Below the pieces are notes generated by a model. It ran no database searches. It was not told the DNA's origin and worked only from the letters and a program-made list of their open reading frames with translations. From the NCBI GenBank assembly GCA_026261815.1, contig JAMPIT010000894.1, positions 55,170,147 to 55,234,146 on the forward strand: 64,000 nt of DNA, in the 5' to 3' direction. This document shows, piece by piece, positions 57,001 to 64,000 of this stretch. The number at the start of each line of letters is the position of its first letter. Position 1 is the stretch's first letter. Position numbers and translations under genes: made by a program. Source of the stretch: Monarcha castaneiventris obscurior (lineage: Eukaryota > Chordata > Aves > Passeriformes > Monarchidae).

Positions 57001-58164
57001 TGCACAGTAAGTTGCATCACCCCTGGGATATGGACAGATGGGGTCTAGAAAGGGAAGAGTAAAACCTCCCAAAGCTGTTTTCTTGCAAACAGGCTGAGGT
57101 GATTTACAGTGAGAGACTCCTTAGCAGTCGGATTTTAATTACCCATATTGCAAAAAGAGCTACTTCCCTTGAACAAAGGTTGTGTCTTTTTATGTCTTTT
57201 AAAAATGGAGACCCCCAAGTACATGAGCAGCTGGGCCCTCTCCTTGCTGAACAGAATCACAGAATCACAGAAGCACCAGGTTGGAACAGACCTTCAAGAT
57301 CATCCAGTCCAACCCATGTCCGAACACCTCAACTAAACTAAACCATGGCACCGAGTGCCACATCCAATCTCTTTTTTAACATGTCCAGGGATGGTGATTC
57401 CACCACCTCCCTGGGTAGACCATTCCAATATTTTATCACTCTTTCTGTAAAAAACTTTTTTCTAATATCCAACCTATACCAATATCCAAACTGATATTTT
57501 AAAACCAGAAGGAGTGATGTTGGCTCATGACAAGGTTCCTTTGTCCTTGTGCAGGGTGATTCTGGAGGCCCTTCAGTTTGTCCTTCAGAAGATAACTCGG
57601 GATTTTACACCCTTCATGGAATTACTAGCTGGGCCTTGGGATGCAGAAGGAAGAACTACCCAGGAATATACACCAGTGTTGGGTTTTTTGTTGACTGGAT
57701 CAAGAGCAGTATTAATAGTAGTGGTATGTGTTAAAAAAAAACCCCAATTAAATTAATCCTTTTGCTATTGCTAGATGTTTAACCCGAGGTCTCTTCCCGG
57801 GTGCCATTTTTATACTTGGATGCTCAGCACTTCCTGAGATTTGGCTGTTTAAAATATCCCTAGCTGAATGCCCAGAAACAGACAAATCTAAATCAATAGT
57901 TATTTCTGAAAATCTTATTTCTTCCCACTGTATTATTATTCCACTCTCTACTGCATTTCTTGTGTGGATGAATGTTTTCCTTACAATGGCTTTGCAGCTT
58001 CATTTCTCAGGGTTGGGAGAAGTAGAGAAGCATGAACTGACAGGTGATGGCAGCTGAGTCCACTTTGGCAAGTTTACAGCCTGTCTTTATTCATGATCTT
58101 TGCAAAGTTTACCCTGTTTTATTTTTCTTCTTTTTTTTCAGATCACCTCATGTCCATTGTGTGA
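44922..58164 (+). CDS. OVCH2: Ovochymase-2-like protease (S1-CUB-CUB-S1), 5' end missing
   Basis: A secreted multidomain serine protease of the ovochymase/oviductin family; amphibian members act on the egg envelope in the oviduct. Exons: 44922-45031, 46184-46275, 46989-47161, 47375-47470, 47841-47992, 48589-48784, 49870-49893, 51571-51661, 51773-51906, 52349-52489, 52807-52937, 53330-53423, 54157-54279, 54661-54738, 55366-55552, 55781-55850, 56392-56587, 56855-57006, 57555-57723, 58142-58164. Phases are continuous and give about 809 residues after the unseen signal-peptide exon. Domain 1 matches human OVCH2 ([20 protein letters not shown]) but has GDPRGP instead of GDSGG. Two CUB domains follow, then a second trypsin-like domain with intact His, Asp and Ser. 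Human OVCH2, as recalled, stops after the CUBs, so this layout resembles amphibian oviductin, minus its last CUB. OVCH1 is a less likely alternative. Confidence 0.88.
45060..45332 (+). mobile_element. CR1 LINE 3' end (+) in OVCH2 intron
   Basis: Contains CTTTGGGGTGACCTTATTGC, GGAATGGTCTACCCGGGGAG and GCCATGGTTTAGTTTAGTTG, and ends in ATTCTGTG octamers. It is nearly identical, in the opposite orientation, to the copy at 57252-57490. The left boundary is approximate and lies just after the splice donor at 45032. Confidence 0.92.
45333..45632 (+). mobile_element. Second CR1 LINE fragment (+), abutting the first
   Basis: Older CR1 text: GGGAGCCCACAAGAGAGCTG, GGACAAGGGGAAGTGGCCTC, GGAAGTGTGCAAGGCCAGGT and GGTCCCCTCCAACCCAAGCC. 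It begins mid-element directly at the end of the previous CR1, suggesting sequential insertion. ORFs on both strands here are repeat-derived. Confidence 0.9.
46184..46275 (+). CDS. OVCH2: OVCH2 exon v2: catalytic His of protease 1
   Basis: Encodes [20 protein letters not shown] and [11 protein letters not shown]. The catalytic histidine is in AAHC. The match to human OVCH2 is strong. Confidence 0.94.
46989..47161 (+). CDS. OVCH2: OVCH2 exon v3: catalytic Asp of protease 1
   Basis: Encodes [20 protein letters not shown], then [20 protein letters not shown]. The catalytic aspartate is in DIALL. The exon ends phase 1 at A|GTAAGG. Confidence 0.94.
47375..47470 (+). CDS. OVCH2: OVCH2 exon v4
   Basis: 96 nt encoding [20 protein letters not shown] and [10 protein letters not shown], the CLP and GWG strands of an S1 fold. 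FEAGFICT matches human OVCH2. Confidence 0.93.
47841..47992 (+). CDS. OVCH2: OVCH2 exon v5
   Basis: Encodes [20 protein letters not shown] to [14 protein letters not shown]. The Asp of DACQ is the trypsin-type specificity residue (chymotrypsin number 189). Ends phase 0 immediately before the catalytic-serine codon region. Confidence 0.94.
48589..48784 (+). CDS. OVCH2: OVCH2 exon v6: serine motif altered to GDPRGP
   Basis: The exon opens GGA GAC CCC AGA GGC CCC where the family has Gly-Asp-Ser-Gly-Gly. Catalytic Ser is replaced by Pro and the next Gly by Arg. The rest of the domain is well preserved ([17 protein letters not shown], then [20 protein letters not shown]), with no stop or frameshift. 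Protease domain 1 should be catalytically dead. Confidence 0.93.
49870..49893 (+). CDS. OVCH2: OVCH2 exon v7: 24-nt microexon
   Basis: Encodes DLKVKSST in frame (phase 1 to 1) between protease 1 and CUB1. A long pyrimidine tract precedes it (CCCTATCCCTCCTCGATCAG) and the donor is ACAG|GTGAGT. Because it adds a whole number of codons, the frame cannot prove its use. Confidence 0.65.
50361..50379. repeat. Poly(A) tract in OVCH2 intron
   Basis: An uninterrupted A run of about 18 bases between exons v7 and v8. No recognisable element is attached. Confidence 0.7.
51571..51906 (+). CDS. OVCH2: OVCH2 exons v8-v9: first half of CUB1
   Basis: Exons 51571-51661 and 51773-51906. The first encodes [20 protein letters not shown], the second [20 protein letters not shown], then [20 protein letters not shown]. 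The cysteine pattern and the DYDSLSVY strand are CUB hallmarks and match human OVCH2 (CVWTLLVPE, SFSHLDVE). Confidence 0.93.
51938..51980 (-). mobile_element. Short CR1-like tail remnant
   Basis: ATTCAGGTTGGAAAAGACCTCTGAGATC is the reverse of the conserved CR1 3' segment. It sits just after the donor at 51907 and is too short for subfamily assignment. Confidence 0.5.
52349..52489 (+). CDS. OVCH2: OVCH2 exon v10: second half of CUB1
   Basis: Encodes [20 protein letters not shown], then [23 protein letters not shown] and the FxSDxxxxxxGF motif complete the CUB fold. [13 protein letters not shown] is close to the human protein. Confidence 0.94.
52807..54286 (+). CDS. OVCH2: OVCH2 exons v11-v13: CUB2
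   Basis: Exons 52807-52937, 53330-53423 and 54157-54279 (or 54286). They encode [20 protein letters not shown] with [10 protein letters not shown], then [20 protein letters not shown], then [20 protein letters not shown] with [16 protein letters not shown]. The donor ATCG|GTTTGA at 53424 is weak but is fixed by frame. The last donor is uncertain: 54286 (CAG|GTAATA) is stronger, but only CAC|GTAACA at 54279 keeps frame into the next exon. Confidence 0.9.
54661..54738 (+). CDS. OVCH2: OVCH2 exon v14: acidic linker
   Basis: Encodes [20 protein letters not shown] then IRVITG, an acidic interdomain linker between CUB2 and protease 2. Flanked by TTTTCTAG and G|GTAAGA. Only the frame entered in phase 1 is open. 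No domain homology, so exon status rests on splice sites and open frame. Confidence 0.65.
55366..55552 (+). CDS. OVCH2: OVCH2 exon v15: protease 2 activation site and His
   Basis: Encodes [20 protein letters not shown] with activation expected at SR|ITGG, then [20 protein letters not shown] and [11 protein letters not shown]. The catalytic His in AAHC is present. Confidence 0.94.
55781..55850 (+). CDS. OVCH2: OVCH2 exon v16
   Basis: 70 nt encoding [20 protein letters not shown] then YRQ, the VxxGxHDL strand of an S1 protease. Acceptor TTTTTTTTCCTTAG. Confidence 0.92.
56392..56587 (+). CDS. OVCH2: OVCH2 exon v17: protease 2 catalytic Asp
   Basis: Encodes [20 protein letters not shown] (catalytic Asp in DTALL), then [20 protein letters not shown] and [11 protein letters not shown]. 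This exon is notably GC-richer than its neighbours. Confidence 0.93.
56855..57006 (+). CDS. OVCH2: OVCH2 exon v18
   Basis: Encodes [20 protein letters not shown] to [16 protein letters not shown]. The Asp of KDSCT is residue 189 of the primary pocket, predicting cleavage after Lys or Arg. Confidence 0.93.
57252..57490 (-). mobile_element. CR1 LINE 3' end (-) in OVCH2 intron
   Basis: Starts with reversed octamers (CAGAATCACAGAATCACAG), then AAGATCATCCAGTCCAACCC and ACTAAACTAAACCATGGCAC, and ends around AACTTTTTTCTAATATCCAA. Its reverse complement differs from 45170-45332 at only a few positions by eye. It lies only about 65 bases upstream of the exon holding the active serine. Confidence 0.93.
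57555..57723 (+). CDS. OVCH2: OVCH2 exon v19: protease 2 catalytic Ser
   Basis: Encodes [20 protein letters not shown], then [20 protein letters not shown] and [17 protein letters not shown]. The active serine is intact. Residue 216 is Ala (SWA) where trypsins have Gly, which could narrow the pocket. Donor GTG|GTATGT. Confidence 0.94.
58142..58164 (+). CDS. OVCH2: OVCH2 exon v20: short C-terminal exon with stop
   Basis: After a long T tract and CAG, the phase-1 continuation reads DHLMSIV then TGA. No third CUB was found downstream. In another frame the same exon reads a cysteine-rich [20 protein letters not shown], which the present donor does not reach. If v19 is read through instead, the protein ends SSGMC. 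Confidence 0.55.
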
Positions 58165-59025
58165 CTGTCAAAAGAACAGCTCTGATGAATCTTGTTGTGA
58201 AACACTTCCAAAGCACAAATGTCATTGAAAACAAAACTTGGTGGGAGAATCTCAGTTCATGATTGATGAACAGATTCCAGAGTAGCTGATACTTACTCTC
58301 CTGGTGAATTTATTGCTGATTTACCTGGACTGAGATTTTGGCTTTACACATGTTGGAGCAGTCACAAGTTACCTGCAGGCTTCTGACACTCTGTTAATTC
58401 ATCTTAGAAGGAAAAAGGGAAAATAAGGCACATGAGCCAAGGATGTCCTCAAATGTAGTGCTGGAGAGTATAAAATACTGCAGGATATTTTTAATACAGT
58501 TTCTAGTTTTATGAATTGTGTGTTGTTTAAACAAAAGTGTTTGAAAAGACAGGTGTTACAGGCCAAGACCATGCAACAACTGACAGCTACCCTAATTAAT
58601 CTATGCATTAACTTGTAAATAGCAGTTTGTTTGATGTCCAAAAGGCTGCTTACACAAAAATCTGTGGTGACAGGCTCCAATTAGCTCTGCAGACCCTTCT
58701 GCTCTCAGCTTTAGTGTTTAAACCTAGATCAGTAGGATAGTATAGCAGGTAGCACAAGAATAATCCTCCTTTGACTCAATGGTTCAGATAATAACTAGAA
58801 GGTGAAAGATGTAATTTAGTGTCTTGATATAAATGGCAAAAATATTTAGAGAGTTTTTCCCATACAAGCATTTGGTGCCATTAACCCTCTTTTTTTATTA
58901 TTATATTAGTTTTGAACTTATGTTCTTTGGGTTTTTTTAAACCTTTAATTTTATTCTGTAGCTGCAGAAACAATAATTTCACTGCCTTTATTCTCAAATG
59001 AATAAAGTAAACATTTTTCACCACT
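58165..59025 (+). other. OVCH2: OVCH2 3' UTR (inferred)
   Basis: Non-coding AT-rich sequence after the stop. The first good AATAAA is at 59001-59006. No CUB-like exon is readable here. Confidence 0.4.
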
Positions 59026-60183
59026 TTCTTCTCTTCACTGTGAAGTTTGAGGCAAAAGCCCACAAAATATTGAGGATGAGTTTTTTCTGAAGCTATGATA
59101 ATGCTTAATAGTGGAAGGACTACGGGCAAATTTGGATTCAGTGATTCAGATTAACAGCTGTGTTACATTATTGATAGAGCATGCTTATTCTAGCTTTGAT
59201 AAACACTCTGAAGAGATCTTTGGAGAGCAATGGTGGGAATATATCCTTTGTAAATTTTTACAGTAGAAGCCTGTTAATGTTCAGTTGTGCAGGAAGTTGC
59301 CATTAGCTGACTGTATCAGTTTATGCTGGGAGCAGATGTGTGTTATCTCTTGGCTGCTATACTGTTTTGCTTAACAGGAACAAGGTGACTTTTATCTGTT
59401 TATTTATTTAAGACAAGGATTTCAAGTGGATGTGTTCAGAAAAGCAAAAAATGTGTGGGGAGAAATACAAGTGGTATCAGCCATGCTGATATTGATATTT
59501 ATCAGCAGTGGTTATATGCTGATAAATCGGTATCTTTTATGAAAATTCCTGTCTTGAATTCTGTCTTAAAATGTCTGTTTTGATTTGATTGTTAAGGTAC
59601 TAACTTTTTGCTTGGCTGCTTGATGTCGACCTTTTGTGTTTCTCCTAGTATGATTTTACAAGGAGCCTAGTTTTGCTTTTGTTTGTTGCATCTTTTTAGT
59701 CTCTTGTAAGGTACCGGTACCTTTTAGCAATAATGTGAACTTTTTCCTGATGCAAATGAAATCTGAAAGTAAAAAAAAAAAAAAATTACGTTCAACAGGG
59801 TACATGCAATGGGACTCTACTTTTCTATTTTAGATTTTAGGTGAGGATGTGTGACTGTAGGTTGTCCTGTTGCCTCTGGAATGGTGTGCTGATGGTGTGC
59901 TGCTCTCTGTTCTCCTCTGCCTGTGGAGATAACACATGCCGTGCTTTTCCCGACTCTCCTCCCACTGTGGGTCTGCTCAAAAGGACATGACAACCCCATT
60001 CTCATTGGATATTCCCGGTTTTCTTTTCGCCCAGCTTCGTTTCCCTTGCGCTTTTGGAGAAGTGGCACGGGGGCGGGTTTATTTCTCATTTAGGAATCCA
60101 TTTATTGCCACGCATGGGGTGCACAGAAACACCGCCATTTCTTCATATGAAGGGACTAGTTCGACTTTGGGGCCCTCCCTTTC
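59026..60183. other. Intergenic spacer, OVCH2 to CYB5R2
   Basis: AT-rich at first, becoming GC-rich towards 60180, with a 14-base A run near 59770. I see no gene in it. Confidence 0.5.
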
Positions 60184-60355
60184 TTTTTCCTCACAGAAAG
60201 GGTTAAGCATCGGAAGGCGCTGCCCAGGAAGGTGGCGGAGTCCCCAACCCCGGGAGTGTTGAAGGAAAGACTGGAGGTGGCCCTCAGTGCCATGGTGCGG
60301 TTGACACGGTGGTGCCCGGCCACAGGTTGGACTCGGTGAGCTCAGAGGTCTTTTC
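60184..60355 (+). mobile_element. Worn CR1 3' fragment (+) upstream of CYB5R2
   Basis: GGGTTAAGCATCGGAAGGCG, GGAGTGTTGAAGGAAAGACT, CTCAGTGCCATGGTGCGGTT and a GGTTGGACTCGGTGAGCTCA...GGTCTTTTCCCAGC tail follow the CR1 order. The copy is unusually CpG-rich for a repeat, as expected if it lies in an unmethylated promoter. Confidence 0.75.
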
Positions 60356-60476
60356 CCAGCTAATCGATTCCGAAAAATCAGTAATTCGGCTCCCGGGGCA
60401 GCCTGACCTGGCCGGGCTGAGGGCGGACCGGGGCTCCCAGCAAGCGCCCGAGGCCAGCCCCCGCCCTGCCCCAGGC

Positions 60477-60597
60477 GGGACCGGGAAGGGGAGCCGGGAG
60501 GAGGAGACGGGAGGCGGGACCCGAGGAGGGACCGGGAGGAGGAGCCGGGAGGAAGAGAAGGGAGGGGGGACCCGAGGAGGATCCGGGAGGCGGAGTC
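60477..60597. repeat. 51-bp GC-rich tandem repeat in promoter
   Basis: Unit 60477-60527 is repeated at 60528-60578 with 46 of 51 bases matching, and a partial third unit follows. The G strand is full of GGGA/GGAGG runs that could form G-quadruplexes. Confidence 0.85.
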
Positions 60598-60657
60598 CGA
60601 AGCAGGCCCAGCGTGGTCGGGGCTGAGGGCGGCGGGAGCTGCGGGCGAGGGGCCGCC

Positions 60658-60908
60658 ATGGAGGTGCTTGCGGTGAGGGGCCGGGCTGGCGGCTGGGGCT
60701 GAGGCGGGCTGTGCCCTCACCGCCGCCGTGCCCTCACCTCCTGCCCTTCTCCTCCTCACAGGGAGCGCCGGTGGCCATCGCCGTGGCCGTGGTAGCCGCG
60801 TCCGCGCTGCTGCTGCTGCTGCTCCGGGGGACGGCGCGGAGGATGAGCGGCCCCGTCACCCTGCAGGACCCGCTGGTCAAGTACCCGCTGCGGCTGCTGG
60901 ACAAGGAG
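60658..60908 (+). CDS. CYB5R2: CYB5R2 exons 1-2: start and membrane anchor
   Basis: Exon 1 (60658-60672) encodes only MEVLA. Exon 2 (60762-60908) encodes a leucine/alanine/valine-rich transmembrane segment, the basic RGTARRM, then [20 protein letters not shown]. Junctions are GCG|GTGAGG, CTCACAG|GGA and GAG|GTGACC. The positive charges after the anchor favour a cytosol-facing enzyme. Confidence 0.88.
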
Positions 60909-63878
60909 GTGACCGCGGCTCTGAGGCCATCGGGGCATCGGGGGTCTGAGGGCAGTAAGTCCGCTGGCCTGAGGGGCTCTTGGCCAAGGGCTGCCCCCGG
61001 CATGGAATCCCCAGAGCAGGGCACAGAACCCCCAAGGATGGCTGCGACCCCTGCAGCCGCCCCGTGATGCTCCCAGGGTAGGGCAGGATGCGTAAAAGCG
61101 TTTGTGCTCTGCGAACTGTTGTTTCCCCATGCTTTGTGTGTTGAACTCGTGGCTGTGTTTCTGCCTCGGTTCCTGTCGGGGTGCACCATGAGAAGCAAGC
61201 CCGGCAGCCTGCGCTTCTGCACGCCCTGTCTTGCCTGATCTTTGGCCACAGGCATGGAATGAGCTCACTGGCCTTGGGCACAGGGTTTCCTGATTTTATC
61301 TATGTAAAGGCGCTGTAGGGATTGTGCAGGCAGGCAGCAGTCACTCCTTGTGGAAGTAAAGAGGAGAAAGCTGCCTCTTCAACTCCTAATTTATTTAAGC
61401 TTTATTTTTCAAAGCCGTTTCTGTGTCCTTTCCCAGCATTTGGCTTGCATGCTAACAAAGAACAGGCTTACTAAAGCATATTGTGTTGAGTAGAGTTTGA
61501 AATTCAAAGTAGTGATGATGTTGACCTCATTCTAACTTTGGTGTTTTAGGAAATCAGTCACGACACCAAGAAATTCAGATTTGGTCTACCATCAACAAAT
61601 CATATATTAGGATTACCTGTAGGTAAGTATTGGAAACAATTATTTATATTTCTGGTTTCTCATAGTTCTTGGACTTCAGACTGTTTGGGAATTTAAGGCT
61701 CAGCAAAGCAAGGAGCTGAAAGCTGCATCTGAATTCTGCTGTCTCAGAGAGAAATGTCAGGTTTCCCAGAGGGTTGTATTTCTGATCTTTTGTGTGTGCT
61801 TTGTCCAGGTGTGTGGTGTAGATTAGAAATGGAGCAGTGAAACTGAACTGAGCCTGATGGAATCCATCACCAGTCAGGATATAAGCAAGAGTGGTATCTG
61901 TCAAAGCTTTTTCATATTTCTTACTTGCATTCCCCTCAGTCTGTTGGCAATTGCCCTCATGGTTTTGGCAAATACAGTCATGCTTGTAAATGAGGAACTC
62001 TGCTGCCTGGGAAGATGTTGAAATATTTAGAGCATTTTCTGTGCATGCACTTACCTTTGAATGACACACACTTCCATGCATCTGGAGTTCTGTAGCATGA
62101 ATTTCAGCCTAGGATTGGCCTTCTTTCCTGAACCCTGGAACACTGAGAGCACTGAACCTTGGACCTTGAATCAATGATAATCTTTGCAGGGGAAGGTCTC
62201 TGTCCCTGATCTGCAGATGTGGCTCTGTTTGTTCTGCCCTGTTTGGCAGTTCCCTGTGCTGTATGACAAGTGCCAGGGTCATCCCATTCCATGCTGTGGG
62301 TGTGTCCTTGCATGGTGGCTGTCTTTCTCCAAATTCTCTTCTCGCTGGTATGGGAAAGAGTAATGGAACTGTCTGAATTAACTAGACAAATGATAAACCA
62401 ACTGAGATGTGCCTTGCAGTGCTTGTGTTTATCCAGATTCATTCTTAAGAGTTTAGGAATAAGATCCTGAAACTGTATGGTCATATTACTTCCTGGGAGA
62501 TTCCTGCTCTGTGCTGAAAAAAGAGAAGAAACTGCGCATTTCATACAGCATTTATATGGCAAAGATTTTCTCTGTCATTGCATGCATAGCAGGTTACAAT
62601 ACCTGCCTTTCTCTCTTGTCCTCCAGGGATGAAAAACATAATCAGATTGCAATTCTTTCTCCCCAGGCCAACATGTTTACCTTTCTGCAAAAATCGATGG
62701 TAATCTGGTGATTCGAGCCTATACTCCAGTTTCCAGTGATGAGACAAAAGGTTATGTTGATTTAATTATAAAGGTAAATTTTGTTTTCCTCTCATACAGC
62801 TAAGTTGCTAACTGGAAGGAGGGCAAGTACTTCATTTTAGTGAAATGGTTTGTTTTGATTTAGTCATAAAATTTCATCTTCTTTCACTGAAATTTCATTA
62901 AATTTCATTTTCATCAGGTCTCATCTTTTTGAAACAGGCTGACTGCATGGCAAACAACTCATTTCACATTGCCCTTGAATAGTAACTTGTATCCTGTGTA
63001 TCTGCTGTGTGGCACTGAGGGATGGCAGAGGTAGAGTAGATGGAGAAGAGAATAATTTCCCTGGCAATACTTTAGGAACTTCCCTAATATCTTTTATTTG
63101 GCAGTGCATGAATACTGATCTGTCTCCCTCAACATGCCTGTGCTGCTGCTAATGCTTACTGCTAACAGCTCTAAGCAGAAAACAAGTAAATCCTGTAAGC
63201 TAGGGGATGCAGGATTGTCTGATCCCAGGACTTCTGGATTTCCTAATCCTTTTCTATGATAGAGTTTGTCCTTAGGCAAAAATCCAGGCTTTTTTTTTTT
63301 CTCTGTTCTTCATGTCACGAGTGTGGTGAATTGTTATGAACTGCTTAATGCTGCTTCTGTGCCTTGGAAGCTGAAAAAGCTGTTGTGTGACTGAGTGTCT
63401 GGCAAAGTCTTAGAAGGAAAAGATGCAGAATGCTATTTTCAGAAGGAGCAGCTACAAAAAAGGGGTGACATAAGGCAATAGTGAAATGAGGGCACCATAA
63501 TCTGCCTGCCGCCCATTCCTGTTACCCTGGCTGTTTGTAGGGAGCAGAGGGACATGTCCCCAACAGCACATTTTACTTATTTTGGCTGCTTCCTGTTGCA
63601 AGGCCTAAGAGACAACTGAGAGCAAAGAATGGCCTCGATTTCTTTCTCAGGTGCTGAATTTCAGGCCTGCGTATTGTGTTCTACAGTTTGTAATACTGTC
63701 TGCAGGAAAGTTAGTGGTTGATAACGTGCAAGTAATTTGTTTTTACAGGTCTACCACAAAAATGTGAACCCCAAGTTCCCAGAAGGTGGGAAGATGTCCC
63801 AGTATCTAGATAACATGAAGATTGGAGATACCATTGATTTCAGAGGGCCGAATGGACTCCTTGTCTATAAGGGGGCAG
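60658..63878 (+). CDS. CYB5R2: NADH-cytochrome b5 reductase 2, 5' half (runs off right edge)
   Basis: A FAD enzyme that moves electrons from NADH to cytochrome b5. Visible exons: 60658-60672, 60762-60908, 61550-61622, 62667-62773, 63749-63878, giving 157 residues (family about 276-300). The ATG has a near-perfect Kozak context (GCCGCCATGG). Seen: hydrophobic anchor ([18 protein letters not shown], about residues 9-26), [38 protein letters not shown], the FAD motif RAYT (95-98), and EGGKMSQYL (126-134). The NADH-binding half lies beyond the window. TLQDP and adjacency to OVCH2 favour CYB5R2, but the membrane anchor and GLLVY resemble CYB5R3 and CYB5R1. Confidence 0.9.
61550..61622 (+). CDS. 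CYB5R2: CYB5R2 exon 3
   Basis: 73 nt encoding [20 protein letters not shown] and GLPV, the start of the FAD-binding barrel. Acceptor GTGTTTTAG, donor G|GTAAGT. Confidence 0.95.
62667..62773 (+). CDS. CYB5R2: CYB5R2 exon 4: FAD-binding RAYT motif
   Basis: Encodes [20 protein letters not shown], then [16 protein letters not shown]. The RxYT motif binds the flavin. The donor AAG|GTAAAT is phase 0. Confidence 0.96.
63749..63878 (+). CDS. CYB5R2: CYB5R2 exon 5
   Basis: Encodes [20 protein letters not shown], then [20 protein letters not shown] and KGA. The GGKMSQ segment contacts the FAD phosphates. The donor is G|GTACTG, phase 1, and the remaining exons lie beyond 64000. Confidence 0.95.
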
Positions 63879-64000
63879 GTACTGTGACACAAAGGTGGGA
63901 GAGAAAAAGGGAGTTATTGGTTATTTTCAGTGGTGTTTTATAAAACTTGACAATTGTAGAGAATTTTTTTAAGTGGAAAACAGAAAAACCACCTTTTCTA

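Larger units (their letters stand above)
60380..60960 (+). promoter_or_regulatory. CYB5R2: CYB5R2 CpG-island promoter
   Basis: GC content and CpG density rise sharply from about 60380 and fall after 60960, covering the first two coding exons. No TATA box is evident, as in housekeeping promoters. The transcript start cannot be placed from sequence alone. Confidence 0.7.

Noticed and set aside
60079..60759. 226-codon minus-strand ORF across the CYB5R2 promoter
   Set aside because: GC-rich sequence has few stop codons. The translation is low-complexity Pro/Ser/Gly/Arg driven by the 51-bp repeat and CR1 remnant, with no domain.
60734..61281. Minus-strand ORFs of 134-173 codons over CYB5R2 exon 2
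   Set aside because: Shadows of a real exon in a CpG island. The plus strand carries clear homology and splice sites.

Overview
The window is vertebrate nuclear DNA, most likely from a bird. It has long AT-rich introns with canonical GT-AG splicing. Its interspersed repeats are mostly CR1-type LINE 3' ends carrying the terminal ATTCTGTG octamer, which is typical of avian and reptilian genomes, and I saw no Alu- or L1-like repeats. Exons were reconstructed by hand from reading-frame continuity across splice sites and from remembered protein families. No database was searched.

Three genes lie on the + strand. (1) FAR1, peroxisomal fatty acyl-CoA reductase 1, has a complete coding sequence in 11 exons (1015-21962, 515 codons plus stop). 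Its non-coding first exon lies left of the window, and a 3' UTR of about 2.8 kb ends near 24750. (2) An ovochymase-2 (OVCH2)-like secreted multidomain serine protease has 20 visible exons (44922-58164) in the order S1 protease, CUB, CUB, short linker, S1 protease, short tail. Its signal-peptide exon was not found. (3) CYB5R2, an NADH-cytochrome b5 reductase, starts in a GC-rich promoter at 60658. Five exons are visible and the gene runs off the right edge after the FAD-binding half.

Between FAR1 and OVCH2 are about 20 kb without a convincing gene (24751-44921). This stretch holds CR1 fragments, a GGGA/GGAT microsatellite, a 16-bp minisatellite just upstream of a TATA box, and small inverted repeats. 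Between OVCH2 and CYB5R2 are about 2.5 kb with the OVCH2 3' UTR, a worn CR1 remnant and a 51-bp GC-rich tandem repeat in the CYB5R2 promoter. The three genes share no pathway: FAR1 makes fatty alcohols for ether lipids, OVCH2 belongs to the oviduct/egg-coat protease family, and CYB5R2 is an electron-transfer flavoprotein.

The most interesting observations are: a second, homologous, phase-matched copy of a FAR1 exon (11912-12080) in the intron after its counterpart, predicted to be spliced mutually exclusively; loss of the catalytic serine in the first OVCH2 protease domain (GDSGG replaced by GDPRG) while the second keeps an intact triad; a GC-AG intron in FAR1; and two nearly identical, oppositely oriented CR1 copies in OVCH2 introns flanking most of its exons.
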